Origin: Ramlibacter sp.
Lineage (GTDB): Bacteria; Pseudomonadota; Gammaproteobacteria; Burkholderiales; Burkholderiaceae_C
Assembly: GCA_016713005.1 (NCBI GenBank)
Contig: JADJPY010000005.1
Span: 62,001-126,000 of the forward strand
DNA length: 64,000 bases
Direction: 5' to 3'
Shown here: positions 8,604 to 18,346 of the stretch, in pieces
Position numbering within the stretch: the stretch's first letter is position 1
Layout: each line of letters starts with the position of its first letter
The notes under the pieces: generated by a model
What the model was told of the DNA's origin: nothing
What the model saw: only the letters and a program-made list of their open reading frames with translations
The model's database searches: none
Position numbers and translations under genes: made by a program

Positions 8604-8958
8604 GCGCCCCATTGTCGGCAAATTGCCGCCTGGCCGCTGAACCGGGTACCGCGCCCTTGAACAGCGGCAACAGGTCGGCCACACGCTGGGTCGCTGCCGT
8701 TTGCCCCAGGTCCTGAGCCAGGTACTGGTACAGGCTGGAGCGCAGCAGCCAGAGCTCGACCACCGAATCGGCCCGGGCGATCTGACCGGTCGCCCGCGCG
8801 CGGTGTTCGTTGCTGCATGGCGCCACGGCCATGCGCATGGCCTGGCGGATGGCCTCAGGGTCCGGCGGGTCCGCTTCGGTCGCGTCCGGCTCGCGGGCCA
8901 CTGGATGTGGTCCCCAGGCCGATGCCAGCCAGCGGTGAACCCGGGAAGTCAATTCCAT
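8584..8958 (-). CDS. Uncharacterised 124-residue protein
   Basis: I do not recognise a family. The product is hydrophilic, with no signal peptide or membrane segment. The central part (SVVELWLLRSSLYQYLAQDLGQTAATQRVADLLPLF) looks helical. The start is well supported by AAGGAG six bases before the ATG. It sits 20 nt after the HyuA-HyuB gene and overlaps the DinB-family gene, so it is probably co-expressed with both. Confidence 0.6.
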   Translation of the reverse strand: MELTSRVHRWLASAWGPHPVAREPDATEADPPDPEAIRQAMRMAVAPCSNEHRARATGQIARADSVVELWLLRSSLYQYLAQDLGQTAATQRVADLLPLFKGAVPGSAARRQFADNGAHEQRLH

Positions 8959-8978
8959 GGACTGCTCCTTGTGACCCG

Positions 8979-11900
8979 TCAGGCGACGCCGTAGCCGCCG
9001 CCCCCCGGGGTATGAATCTCGAACACGTCACCCGGCTTCATCTCGGCCTGGCCGATGTGGTCGAGTTCCTCCACCAGCCCGTTGCCGCGCACCACGCGAT
9101 TGACGCCAACCTGCCCAGGCTGACCACCTGCCATGCCAAAGGCGCCGTGCCGGCGGCCATTGGACAGGATGCTGGCCGTCATGTCCTCCAGGAAGCGCAC
9201 GCGGCGAATGCCGCCGTTACCACCCCGGTACCGCCCGGCCCCGCCCGAGCCCTGTCGAATCTCATAGCTGTCCAGCCGCACCGGGAAGCGGAACTCCAGC
9301 ACTTCCGGGTCGGTCAGGCGCGAATTGGTCATGTGCGTCTGCACCACGCTTGTCCCGTCGAAACCCTCACCTGCCCCGCTGCCGCCCGAGATGGTCTCGT
9401 AGTACTGGTGCGAGGCATTGCCGAAGGTGAAGTTGTTCATCGTGCACTGGCTCGCCGCCATGATGCCCAGCGCGCCGTACAGGCAGTTGGTGATGCAGGT
9501 GGACGTTTCCACATTGCCCGCCACCACCGAAGCCGGCGGGTTGGGATTGAGCATGGAGCCCGCCGGAATGATGACCTTGAGGGGTTTCAGGCAGCCCGCA
9601 TTGAGCGGAATGTCGTCGTCCACCAGCGTGCGGAACACATACAGCACGGCCGCCATGCACACCGCCGTGGGGGCGTTGAAGTTGTTGGTCTGCTGCGCGC
9701 TGGTACCGGTGAAGTCGATTTCGGCGCTGCGCTTGCGGGTGTCCACGCGGATAGCCACCTGGATCTGCGCGCCGTTGTCCAGCGGCAGGGTGAAGGCGCC
9801 GTCCTTCAGGCGCGTGATGACGCGGCGCACGGACTCCTCGGCGTTGTCCTGCACATGGCGCATGTAGGCCTGCACCACGTCCAGGCCAAACTGGTCGACC
9901 ATCTTGCGCAGCTCCTGCACGCCTTTTTCATTGGCGGCAATCTGGGCCTTCAGGTCGGCCATGTTCTGCTGCGGGTTGCGGCTGGGGTACTGGCCGCTTT
10001 GCAGCAGGGCCACCATCTCGGCCTCACGCAGCACGCCCTGCGCCACCAGCTTCACGTTGTTGATCTGCACGCCCTCTTCTTCAATGCGCGTGGAAAACGG
10101 CGGCATCGAGCCCGGCGTGGTACCGCCAATGTCGGCATGGTGGCCGCGGCTTCCCACGTAGAACAGCGGCTTGTCGTGCGCGGCCGCACCCAGGTACACC
10201 GGCGTGATAACCGTCACGTCGGGCAGGTGCGTGCCGCCGTGGTACGGGTCGTTCAGCACATACACGTCGCCCGGCTGCATCTTGCCGGTGTTCTCGCGGA
10301 TCACGGTCTTGATGCTCTCGCCCATGCTGCCCAGGTGCACCGGCATGTGCGGCGCATTGGCAATCAGGTTGCCCTCGGCGTCAAACAGCGCACAACTGAA
10401 GTCCAGCCGCTCCTTGATGTTGACGGAGTACGCCGTGTTCTGCAGCTGCAGGCCCATCTGCTCGGCGATGTTCATGAACAGGTTGTTGAACACCTCCAGC
10501 AGCACCGGGTCGACCGTGGTGCCCACAGCGAACTTCGCGGCCCGCGGTATGCGGCGGTCCAGCACCAGGTGGTCCAGCGCGGTGAGTTCGGCCTCCCAGC
10601 CGGGCTCCACCACGGTGGTGGCGTTCTTCTCGGCAATGATGGCCGGGCCCGGCACCACGTCGCCAGGACGCATGTCTTCGCGCACCACCAGCGCCGCATC
10701 GTGCCACTGGCCACCGGAGTACATGCGCACCGTCTCGCGCTTGGGCACCTCTCGTGGCTCGAAGGTGTCGTGGCGCGGCTCGGCCGGCGCATCGCCCGCC
10801 ACCACCGCCTCGACCGACACGGCCTCGACCACCAGCCGCTTGCCTTGCATCAGGAAGGCAAAGCGCTGGCGGTACGCCGCCTCAAAGCCGGCCTTGATGG
10901 TGGCAAGGTCGCCAAAGGGCACCACCAGCGCCGAGTCGCTGCCTTCGTAGCGCACATGCACGCGGTGGTGCACCCTCACGGTACCGGCATTGACCTGCTG
11001 ACGCTCCAGCTCGGCCTGCGCGGCGGCGCCCAGCGCGTCCAGCCGCTCGGCAATCATCGGCAGCGAGGCAGCGGCCAGCGGCATTTCCACCGCCTGCTCG
11101 CGGATCACGTTCTGGTCGGCCAGGCCCATGCCATAGGCGCTGAGCACCCCGGCCAGCGGGTGCACGAAGACCCGTGTCATGCCCAGCGCGTCGGCCACCA
11201 GGCAGGCGTGCTGGCCACCCGCACCGCCAAAACACTGCAGGGTGTAGCGCGTGACGTCATAGCCGCGTGCCACAGAAATCTTCTTGATGGCGTTGGCCAT
11301 CTGCTGCACCGCGATGTTGATGAAGCCCTCGGCCACCACCTCGGCGCTGCGGCCGGTCTTGCCCGCCAGTTCGTTGAACTTGGCTTGCACGGCCTCAAGA
11401 CTCAGCGCTTCGTTGGCGCCCGGGCCAAACACCTTGGGAAAATAGCGCGGCTGGATCTTGCCGGTCATCACGTTGGCATCGGTCACGGCCAGCGGGCCAC
11501 CGCGGCGGTAGCTGGCGGGGCCGGGGTTGGCACCGGCGCTCTGGGGACCAACGCGGAAGCGCGAACCATCGAACTCAAGGATGGAGCCACCGCCCGCCGC
11601 CACGGTGTGGATGCTCATCATGGGCGCACGCATGCGCACACCCGCCACCTGCGTTTCAAACTCGCGCTCGAACTCGCCCGCGTAGTGGCTCACATCGGTG
11701 GAGGTGCCCCCCATGTCAAAGCCGATCACCTTGTCGTGGCCACCCAGCGCTGCCGTTCGGGCCATGCCCACAATGCCGCCGGCCGGGCCAGACAGGATGG
11801 CGTCCTTGCCCTGGAATGCGTGCGCATCGGTCAGGCCGCCGGACGACTGCATGAAGAACAGCTTCACGCCCGGCATCTCGCCGGCCACCTGCTCCACATA

Positions 11901-12587
11901 GCGGCGCAGGATGGGCGACAGGTACGCATCCACCACCGTCGTGTCACCCCGGCTCACGAACTTCATCATCGGGCTGGTTTCATGGCTGGTACTGACCTGC
12001 GTGAAGCCCACTTCCTGCGCGATGCGTTTGGCCGCCACCTCGTGTTCGGTGTAGCGGTAGCCATGCATGAAGACGATGGCCACGCTGCGAAGGCCGCGGC
12101 CGTAAGCGGCCAGCAGGTCACCCCGCAGCGACGCCTCATCCAGCGGCTGGAGCACTTCGCCATGGGCGCTCAGACGCTCCTGCGCCTCGACCACTTCCGC
12201 ATACAGCAGCTCGGGCAACTGGATGTTGCGGTCAAACAGGCGCGGCCGGTTCTGGTACGCAATGCGCAGCGCGTCGCGAAACCCCCGCGTGGTCACCAGC
12301 AGGGTGGGCTCGCCCTTGCGCTCCAGCAGCGCGTTGGTCGCCACGGTGGTGCCCATCTTCACGCATTCCACCAATGTCGGCGTCACCGGCTCGCCGGGCT
12401 TGAGGCCCAGCAGGTGGCGAATCCCGGCGACGGCTGCGTCCTTGTATTGCTCCGGATTTTCGCTCAGCAGCTTGTGGGTGGTGAGCGTGCCGTCGGGCCG
12501 CTTGGCCACGATGTCGGTAAAGGTGCCTCCGCGGTCGATCCAGAATTGCCAGCGGCTGTGACCCGGGGAGGAAGAATCGTCTTGCAT
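8979..12587 (-). CDS. Fused HyuA-HyuB 5-oxoprolinase/hydantoinase-type enzyme
   Basis: The 1202-residue protein holds both halves of the ATP-dependent family. It begins with the hydantoinase A N-terminal domain (WIDRGGTFTD, about 17-24), then the HyuA core with the ATP-site motif GFDMGGTSTDVS (about 289-300). From about residue 690 comes the HyuB domain (NNLFMNIAEQMGLQLQNTAYS, DPYHGGTHLPDVT, GGSGAGEGFDG). Length and order match eukaryote-type 5-oxoprolinase (about 1250-1290), which hydrolyses 5-oxoproline to glutamate using ATP. Hydantoin or acetone substrates are alternatives within the superfamily. The start at 12587 (MQDDSSSPG) fits the domain start; the Shine-Dalgarno is weak. It lies 11 nt behind a TRAP binding-protein gene, in an apparent operon with TRAP permeases and a DUF1445 protein. 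Confidence 0.88.
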   Translation of the reverse strand: MQDDSSSPGHSRWQFWIDRGGTFTDIVAKRPDGTLTTHKLLSENPEQYKDAAVAGIRHLLGLKPGEPVTPTLVECVKMGTTVATNALLERKGEPTLLVTTRGFRDALRIAYQNRPRLFDRNIQLPELLYAEVVEAQERLSAHGEVLQPLDEASLRGDLLAAYGRGLRSVAIVFMHGYRYTEHEVAAKRIAQEVGFTQVSTSHETSPMMKFVSRGDTTVVDAYLSPILRRYVEQVAGEMPGVKLFFMQSSGGLTDAHAFQGKDAILSGPAGGIVGMARTAALGGHDKVIGFDMGGTSTDVSHYAGEFEREFETQVAGVRMRAPMMSIHTVAAGGGSILEFDGSRFRVGPQSAGANPGPASYRRGGPLAVTDANVMTGKIQPRYFPKVFGPGANEALSLEAVQAKFNELAGKTGRSAEVVAEGFINIAVQQMANAIKKISVARGYDVTRYTLQCFGGAGGQHACLVADALGMTRVFVHPLAGVLSAYGMGLADQNVIREQAVEMPLAAASLPMIAERLDALGAAAQAELERQQVNAGTVRVHHRVHVRYEGSDSALVVPFGDLATIKAGFEAAYRQRFAFLMQGKRLVVEAVSVEAVVAGDAPAEPRHDTFEPREVPKRETVRMYSGGQWHDAALVVREDMRPGDVVPGPAIIAEKNATTVVEPGWEAELTALDHLVLDRRIPRAAKFAVGTTVDPVLLEVFNNLFMNIAEQMGLQLQNTAYSVNIKERLDFSCALFDAEGNLIANAPHMPVHLGSMGESIKTVIRENTGKMQPGDVYVLNDPYHGGTHLPDVTVITPVYLGAAAHDKPLFYVGSRGHHADIGGTTPGSMPPFSTRIEEEGVQINNVKLVAQGVLREAEMVALLQSGQYPSRNPQQNMADLKAQIAANEKGVQELRKMVDQFGLDVVQAYMRHVQDNAEESVRRVITRLKDGAFTLPLDNGAQIQVAIRVDTRKRSAEIDFTGTSAQQTNNFNAPTAVCMAAVLYVFRTLVDDDIPLNAGCLKPLKVIIPAGSMLNPNPPASVVAGNVETSTCITNCLYGALGIMAASQCTMNNFTFGNASHQYYETISGGSGAGEGFDGTSVVQTHMTNSRLTDPEVLEFRFPVRLDSYEIRQGSGGAGRYRGGNGGIRRVRFLEDMTASILSNGRRHGAFGMAGGQPGQVGVNRVVRGNGLVEELDHIGQAEMKPGDVFEIHTPGGGGYGVA

Positions 12588-12598
12588 GGTGCGTGAAT

Positions 12599-13560
12599 TC
12601 AGCGTTGGATGTAATAGGGCACAAAGATATTGTTGGCCTCGTTGCCGACAGATCGTACCCACTCGCGGGAGAATTTCTCTCCCATGCGCTTGAGTTCCAT
12701 CTCGAAGTCGGCCGGGATGCGGTCGACCTTCATGCCCTTGGCCTTGAGTTCACTGGTCGAGCCCGACGCGACTTCCTGGCTCATCGCCCAGCCGCGAGCT
12801 TCGGCCTCCTGGGCGGCCTTGACCACCGCCTGCTGGGTGGCGGGCTTGAGGGCCTCGAAGGCCTTGAGGTTGACGAACACGATGTTCTTGGGGAACCAGG
12901 CGTTGATCTCGTAATAGTGCTTGATCTGGCCCCAGACCTGGTTTTCGACGCCCGTCACCGCCGAAGTGATCATGTTGTCCATTTTCCGCTGGCCAGCGCC
13001 TTGTTGACCTCGACCATCGGCACATCCACCGGCGTGGCGCCCAGCATTTCGGCGATGCGGATGGTGGACTGGTTGTAGGGGCGCATGCGCGTGCCCTTGA
13101 AGTCCGCAGATGAACGCACGGGCACACCGGCGTACAGGCCCTGGGGCGGCCAGGGAACGGCGTAAAGGGCCTTGAGGCCGCGCCCCGCAAAGTGCCGCTC
13201 GATCAGCGGGCGTTGCAGCTCCCACATGCGGCGGGCATCTTCATAGCTGCCCACCACGAACGGGATGGCGTCGGCTCCGGCAATCGGGATGTCCTTGACC
13301 ATGCTGGTCATGATGGTCTCGCCCGCCTGCGCCTTGCCCTCCTGCACCGCCTGGCGGATGTCGTTGAGCTTGAACAGCGTGTTGTTCGGGTGCACGTCGA
13401 TCCTGAGCTGCCCGGAGGTGGCCTGCTCCACGTCCTGCGCGAACTTGTACACGTTCTGCGTGTGGAACGACTCCGCCCGGTAACCTGTGGCCAGCTTCCA
13501 GTTTGTCTGGGCGTGCGCTACCGAAGCCGCGGCGAGCGCGGCGGCAAACAGATACTTCAT
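12599..13560 (-). pseudogene. TRAP transporter binding protein (DctP), one-base frameshift
   Basis: The N-terminal ~196 residues (signal peptide MKYLFAAALAAASVAHA, then TNWKLATGYRAESFHTQN) are in one frame, which stops after NKALASGK. The family continuation DNMITSAVTGVENQVWGQIKHYYE through to the C-terminus is in another frame. The break is at a T4 run at 12982-12985 (A4 on the coding strand); five A would restore GKMDNMITS. The gene is otherwise intact with AGGAG before its ATG. A homopolymer sequencing error is as likely as real inactivation. It is paralogous to the two intact DctP proteins nearby. Confidence 0.85.
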
Positions 13561-13589
13561 GGTGAACTCCTGCGATGGAATGGAGTGGC

Positions 13590-14888
13590 TCAACCCTGCA
13601 TCTGGCGTGGCAGCCACAAGACCACGTCGGGGAAAAAGTAGGTCCCGAGAACCGCGACGATCATGAGGAAGAACAGCGGCATGGCGGTGCGTGCGATCCA
13701 GGCCACATCGCGTTTGGTCAGGCCCTGGAGCACGAACAGATTGAAGCCCACGGGAGGGGTGATCTGTGCCATCTCGACCACGAGCACGATGAAGATGCCA
13801 AACCAGATGAGGTCAAAGCCCGCTGCCTCGACCGTGGGCAGCAGCACCGCAATGGTCAGCACCACCATCGAGATGCCGTCCAGAAAGCATCCCAGGACAA
13901 TGAAGAACACGATCAGCAACAGCATCAACGCAAATGGCGACAGGTGCAGAGCACCGATGAATTCCGCCAGATGCCTTGGCAATCCGATGAAGCCCATGGC
14001 CAGCGTCAGGAAGGCCGCGCCGGCGAGGATGAGCCCGATCATGCAGTACACACGGCATGCGGCAACCAGCCCGTCCTTGAAGCGCGCCCAGTCAAGCGAG
14101 CCCTCGATGCGGGCAAGGATCAAGGCGCCGCCCACTCCCAGCGCTGCCGCCTCGGTCGCGGTCGCAATGCCGCTGTAGATGCCGCCGAGCACCAGCGCGA
14201 TCAGCGATACCACGGGGATCAGGTGGCGCGAGGCATAGACCTTCTGCCCGAAGCTCATGGCCGCATCGGCAGCGGGCACCTTGCCGGGGTTGAGCAGGGC
14301 CCAGACAATGATGTAACCCATGAACAGCGCCGCAAGCATCAGGCCCGGAATGACGCCCGCCAGGAACAGTTTGGCAATCGACACATTGGCGGCCACGCCG
14401 TAGACGATCATGATGATGGAGGGCGGGATCAACAGGCCGAGCGTGCCCGCTCCGGCCAGAGTGCCGATGGAGATGTCGTCCGGGTAGCCCCGCTTCTTGA
14501 GTTCGGGCAGTGTGATCTTGCCGATGGTGGCGCAGGTCGCTGCGCTAGACCCGGAAATGGCTGCAAAGATGGTGCAGCCCACCACGTTGGTGTGCAGCAG
14601 CCGCCCGGGAAGACGGTCCAGCCAGGGCGCGAGGCCCTTGAACATGTCGTCCGAAAGCTTGCTGCGAAACAGGATCTCGCCCATCCACAGGAACAGGGGC
14701 AATGCTGTCAGCGTCCAGCTGGAGGTGGATCCCCAGATGGTCAGCATCATGCTGTCGCCGACCGGGCGTTGTGTGAACAGTTCCATGCCGATCAGCGCCA
14801 CCGCAAGCAGTGACAAGCCGATCCAGAGCCCGGAGCCCAGCACCGCAAAGAGCAGCACGATGAGAGCAAGTGCGATGACGAAATCCAT
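13590..14888 (-). CDS. dctM: TRAP transporter large permease subunit (DctM)
   Basis: The protein has 432 residues and about 12 membrane segments. It shows the DctM signatures PLFLWMGEILFRSKLSDDMF, SGSSAATCATIGKITLPEL and LIPPSIIMIVYGV, and ends with EMAQITPPVGFNLFVLQGLT. It imports solute by secondary, usually Na+-driven, transport together with DctQ and a periplasmic DctP. ATG at 14888 has AGGA nine bases upstream. A GTG at 14909 overlapping the dctQ stop is an alternative. The gene lies between dctQ and the frameshifted dctP. Confidence 0.93.
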   Translation of the reverse strand: MDFVIALALIVLLFAVLGSGLWIGLSLLAVALIGMELFTQRPVGDSMMLTIWGSTSSWTLTALPLFLWMGEILFRSKLSDDMFKGLAPWLDRLPGRLLHTNVVGCTIFAAISGSSAATCATIGKITLPELKKRGYPDDISIGTLAGAGTLGLLIPPSIIMIVYGVAANVSIAKLFLAGVIPGLMLAALFMGYIIVWALLNPGKVPAADAAMSFGQKVYASRHLIPVVSLIALVLGGIYSGIATATEAAALGVGGALILARIEGSLDWARFKDGLVAACRVYCMIGLILAGAAFLTLAMGFIGLPRHLAEFIGALHLSPFALMLLLIVFFIVLGCFLDGISMVVLTIAVLLPTVEAAGFDLIWFGIFIVLVVEMAQITPPVGFNLFVLQGLTKRDVAWIARTAMPLFFLMIVAVLGTYFFPDVVLWLPRQMQG

Positions 14889-14905
14889 GGTGGTGTGTCC
14901 TGTTG

Positions 14906-15415
14906 TCACTCAACGTGAGCGGCGTCTGCAGACGCCGCAATGAAGCTGCCGCCGCGCCAGCGCTCGACCAGCGCATGGCCGAACGAAAGCGCAAAGCCGA
15001 TGCAGCCCAGCGCCATGCTGATTTGCGGAATCCAAAGCGGTGAAGCATCGGCCGCCGGAGAAACATCATGCGTTGCATACGACACCCAGACCAGGCGGAC
15101 GGCATACCACGCGATGTACACCGACAGGCAGAACGCAGATGCCAGGCACCACCACTCCAGCGCGCCGCGCAACTTGGCGGGTACGCGGTCAAGCACAAGC
15201 GTCACGCGGATATGGTCGCCATGCTTCAGCGTCGACGGCAATGCCAGAAAAAGCGCCGCAGCGATGGAGTACCCGGCGTAGGCGTCGAGCCCGCCAATGT
15301 CCCAGTGCACCTCGCGGGCAATCACGCCCAGCAGCACGGTGCCAAAGGCAGTCACCATGGCGATGCACGAGAGCACCATCAGCAGTTTGTAGAAATTGAG
15401 GACGAGTTTGGCCAC
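14906..15415 (-). CDS. dctQ: TRAP transporter small permease subunit (DctQ)
   Basis: The protein has 169 residues and four membrane helices. The conserved middle motif ALPSTLKHGDHIRVTLVLDRVP matches the DctQ motif around the (K/R)HGDHIRV loop. It pairs with the DctM encoded 17 nt downstream. It follows the intact dctP by 84 nt in the same direction. Confidence 0.92.
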   Translation of the reverse strand: MAKLVLNFYKLLMVLSCIAMVTAFGTVLLGVIAREVHWDIGGLDAYAGYSIAAALFLALPSTLKHGDHIRVTLVLDRVPAKLRGALEWWCLASAFCLSVYIAWYAVRLVWVSYATHDVSPAADASPLWIPQISMALGCIGFALSFGHALVERWRGGSFIAASADAAHVE

Positions 15416-15499
15416 CGTACGCTCCAGCTCGGAAAAACAGTTGAGAGGAAAGAAGCGGCAGGGAGCAAGAACGAAACGCTTCCCGCCGCAGGCCGCAAC

Positions 15500-16465
15500 C
15501 TAGGGCTTGCGGTAGGCGTCGATCACGGCCTGGCCTTCGGCACCGGCGGTCTTGAGCCACTCGGCGGTCATGGTTTCACCAATGGCCGCGAGTTCCTTCT
15601 TGATCGCATCGGAAGGCGCGGCAATCGTCATGCCTTTTGCGCCCAGCTCCTTGATGTATTCGCCGTCGAGCTTCTCGCTGGTGGCCCAGCCACGTGCTTC
15701 TGCGGCCGCAGCTGCCCGGAGCACAGCGTCCTGGGTGGTCTTGTCAAGCGCGTCAAACGCCTTCTGGCTCACCACGGTCGCATTGCGCGGCAGCCAGGCA
15801 CTCACCGGATAGAAGTACTTCACCTGTTCATGCAGCTTGCTCTCTACCCCGCTGGCACTGGATGTGAGGAAATTCTGAACCCCGCCTGTCGCCAGCGCCT
15901 GCCCCAGTTCGGCCAGCTGGATGGTCACGGGCTGGGCCTTGAGCAGTTGCGCAATGCGTGTGGTCGCCGGGTTGTAGGCGCGCATCTTGGTGCCGGCAAA
16001 GTCTGCCGGCGTGTTGACAGGCTTGAGCGAATACAGGGACTGACCAGGCCAGGGCACACTGAACAACACCTTGATCCCCTGGGATGCCAACAGCTTGTCT
16101 TGCGCCGGCTTGGCGGCCTGGTACAGGCGTTTGGCGTCGGCATAGCTCGTGGCCAGGAACGGTATGGAATCGACGCCAAACAGCGGATTTTCATTGGCCG
16201 CTCCCGAGAGGATGAATTCGGCCGATGGCACCTGGCCAGTCTGAACCGCCCGCTTGATCTCGTTGGCCTTGTACAGCGAGCCGCCGGGGTGCAGCGTGAT
16301 CTTGAGCTTGCCACCCGTGAGTTGGTCAACCTCGGTTGCAAACTGCTGGACGTTCTGGGTCTGGAAGCTGTTGGCGCTGTAGCCTGTGGGCAGGTCCCAC
16401 TTGACCTGGGCGGAAGCCGCGCCCGCCAGTGCAACGGCGGACAGGCAGAACATGAATTTTTTCAT
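15500..16465 (-). CDS. dctP: TRAP transporter periplasmic binding protein (DctP)
   Basis: The protein has 321 residues. The signal peptide MKKFMFCLSAVALAGAASA is followed by a DctP domain with the motifs GSLYKANEIKRAVQTGQV, MRAYNPATTRIAQLL and SAWLPRNATVVS. It captures the substrate in the periplasm for DctQM. The ligand-binding Arg typical of carboxylate-binding DctP is plausibly in MRAYNP. AAGGAG precedes the ATG. The gene lies 15 nt after the DUF1445 gene, in the same unit. Confidence 0.92.
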   Translation of the reverse strand: MKKFMFCLSAVALAGAASAQVKWDLPTGYSANSFQTQNVQQFATEVDQLTGGKLKITLHPGGSLYKANEIKRAVQTGQVPSAEFILSGAANENPLFGVDSIPFLATSYADAKRLYQAAKPAQDKLLASQGIKVLFSVPWPGQSLYSLKPVNTPADFAGTKMRAYNPATTRIAQLLKAQPVTIQLAELGQALATGGVQNFLTSSASGVESKLHEQVKYFYPVSAWLPRNATVVSQKAFDALDKTTQDAVLRAAAAAEARGWATSEKLDGEYIKELGAKGMTIAAPSDAIKKELAAIGETMTAEWLKTAGAEGQAVIDAYRKP

Positions 16466-16480
16466 CGGGAAGCTCCTTGA

Positions 16481-17290
16481 TTAAAAGCTGGCAAGCTGGT
16501 GGTTGAGAAGGTCGGTGATGAGCATCGCGCCGGGGGCGTGGGTGATGCACAGTTCGGGGCGGGCCTGGCGGATCGCGGCCTGCGGTGTCACGCCGCAGGC
16601 CCAGAACACCGGCAGTTCGTCGGGCAGCACGTCCACGGCGTCTCCGTAGTCGGGCCGGGAGAGATCGGCAATGCCGATCAGGCGCGGGTCGCCAATGTGC
16701 ACCGGCGCGCCGTGCACGTCGGGAAAGCGGGAAGTGACCTGGATGGCGCGGATCGCGGCGGCGGGCTTCATCGGACGCATGGACACGACCATCGGCCCGG
16801 CGAAAGGACCCGCCGGCACGGTGGGAATGCTGGTGCGGTACATGGCCACATTCCTGCCCTGGTCCACATGGCGCAGCGGCAGCCCGGCTTCCATCAGCGC
16901 CTGCTCGAAGCTGAAGGAGCAGCCGATGACGAAACTCACCAGGTCGTCACGCCACAGCGAGGTGATGTCACCCGTCTCCTGCACCAGTTCGCCATCGCGC
17001 CAGACGCGGTAGTTCGGCACATCGGTGCAGATGTTCACATCCACACCCAGCGCGGGCAGCAGGGGCTGGCCGGGCTCGCCCACAGCGAGCAACGGGCAGG
17101 GCTTGGGGTTGCGCTGGCAAAACCTCAGGAAGTCATCCGCCAGCGCCTTGGGCAGGATGACCACATTGCCCTGTACGTGGCCATCGGCCAGACCACTGGT
17201 GTGGCCGACCCAGTCGCCGCGGCGGATGGCCAGTCGTGCGGCCAACGCGCTGGCGTTGGGCGGCACGGAGGGAACCAGGGTGTCGTTCAA
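16481..17290 (-). CDS. DUF1445 / D-glutamate cyclase-family protein (YcsI-like)
   Basis: The 269-residue protein shows the family motifs GHTSGLADGHVQGNVVILP, FVIGCSFSFEQAL, GPMVVSMRP and ELPVFWACGVTPQ, and ends with ITHAPGAMLITDL. The family is listed as D-glutamate cyclase or putative hydro-lyase. Human DGLUCY, which turns D-glutamate into 5-oxo-D-proline, carries this domain. B. subtilis ycsI lies beside the pxpABC 5-oxoprolinase genes. There is no ATG; TTG at 17290 has GGAG six bases upstream and gives family length, while a TTG at 17362 lacks a ribosome site. Neighbouring TRAP genes and the HyuA-HyuB enzyme fit a 5-oxoproline/D-glutamate role, by inference. Confidence 0.82.
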   Translation of the reverse strand: MNDTLVPSVPPNASALAARLAIRRGDWVGHTSGLADGHVQGNVVILPKALADDFLRFCQRNPKPCPLLAVGEPGQPLLPALGVDVNICTDVPNYRVWRDGELVQETGDITSLWRDDLVSFVIGCSFSFEQALMEAGLPLRHVDQGRNVAMYRTSIPTVPAGPFAGPMVVSMRPMKPAAAIRAIQVTSRFPDVHGAPVHIGDPRLIGIADLSRPDYGDAVDVLPDELPVFWACGVTPQAAIRQARPELCITHAPGAMLITDLLNHQLASF

Positions 17291-17421
17291 GAGGGGCTCC
17301 AGAAAATCCGGTGTTGCAATGGAGCGGATTCTGGATTCGGGATCTCGCACCCGCAAATTCAAAATTTATCGATCACGCCATCGATTTTTTCGATGACGCG
17401 GCGCAAGATAAGGGTTTCACC

Positions 17422-18300
17422 CTAGAAATCGGCAGCAAAGGACAGCGCCGATTTCAGCACCAGGTCCGCGTGCCCGGAGGACGGATCCACCCGGTAGTTG
17501 GCATGGATGGGCAGTGGCGGCAACTGGGCGTCACATCGCAGGATCTTCAGCCCGGCCATGTCCGGAAGGCGCCGCGCCGCCGCAAGCGGCAGCGTGGCCA
17601 CGCCAAAGCCGCTTTGCACCAACTGCACCATCGCGGAGATCGACGAAATGGCATGCACCTTGCGGGGCTGCACATTCGCGGCCTTCAACTGGTCCACAAG
17701 GGCCAGGTGCGGGTGTGAGCCTCGCTGGAATGTCATCAACTCCATATCGGCAAAATCAGCCATGTGGTACATGCGCTTGCGGTGCGTGCGCGCATTGCCA
17801 AGGAAAGCCATCTCCATGGCAGGCATCGTTTTGGTGCGCACCCCTTCGGCATTGGCGGGCGACGCGGTGAACACGATGTCCAGCGCGCCGCGGCGCACCA
17901 GTTCGATCAGCACCGGCGTGGTTTCGACCGACAGCTCCAGCTCCAGTGCAGGGTATTCCGCCCGCAGGTGCTCCACCCAGGGGATCAGCCAGGAGTGCAG
18001 CACCGATTCGATCGCACCGATGCGCATCTGCACCTCAAGCGGCGCGTCGCCCCCCATCTCCAGCTTGATGTCGCGCTGCAGCTCCAGCAGACGGGCGGCG
18101 TGCTTGAGGAAGCGCTGCCCGGCAAAGGTCAGGCGGAACTGCTTGTCGCGCCGGTCCAGCAGCACCGTGCCCAATTCGTCCTCCAGCGCAGCAATGCGCG
18201 CGGACATGGCCGACTGGGTAATGAACAGCTTTTCCGCGGCGCGCGACACCGACTGCAGCGTCGCCACCCAGTAGAAGGCCTCGACAAAGCGCAGGTTCAT
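17422..18300 (-). CDS. LysR-family transcriptional regulator
   Basis: The 292-residue protein has an N-terminal winged helix (FYWVATLQSVSRAAEKLFITQSAMSARIAALEDELG) and a LysR substrate-binding domain from about residue 88. It is divergent from a dctQM pair and upstream of DUF1445-dctP-dctQM-5-oxoprolinase on its own strand, so it is placed to control both arms. The 131-nt gap to DUF1445 contains an AGGGT-TTC-ACCCT inverted repeat just after the stop and two ATCGAT sites. Confidence 0.92.
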   Translation of the reverse strand: MNLRFVEAFYWVATLQSVSRAAEKLFITQSAMSARIAALEDELGTVLLDRRDKQFRLTFAGQRFLKHAARLLELQRDIKLEMGGDAPLEVQMRIGAIESVLHSWLIPWVEHLRAEYPALELELSVETTPVLIELVRRGALDIVFTASPANAEGVRTKTMPAMEMAFLGNARTHRKRMYHMADFADMELMTFQRGSHPHLALVDQLKAANVQPRKVHAISSISAMVQLVQSGFGVATLPLAAARRLPDMAGLKILRCDAQLPPLPIHANYRVDPSSGHADLVLKSALSFAADF

Positions 18301-18346
18301 GGCTGCAGTGCCCGGGCGCGCATGCGCGACGGCTGTCCGTGTGTGC

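Noticed and set aside
8817..12596. A 1259-codon open frame antisense to the 5-oxoprolinase-type gene
   Set aside because: Shadow of a high-GC coding sequence: the translation is His/Arg/Gly/Val-biased with no family motif, while the opposite strand encodes a complete recognised enzyme.
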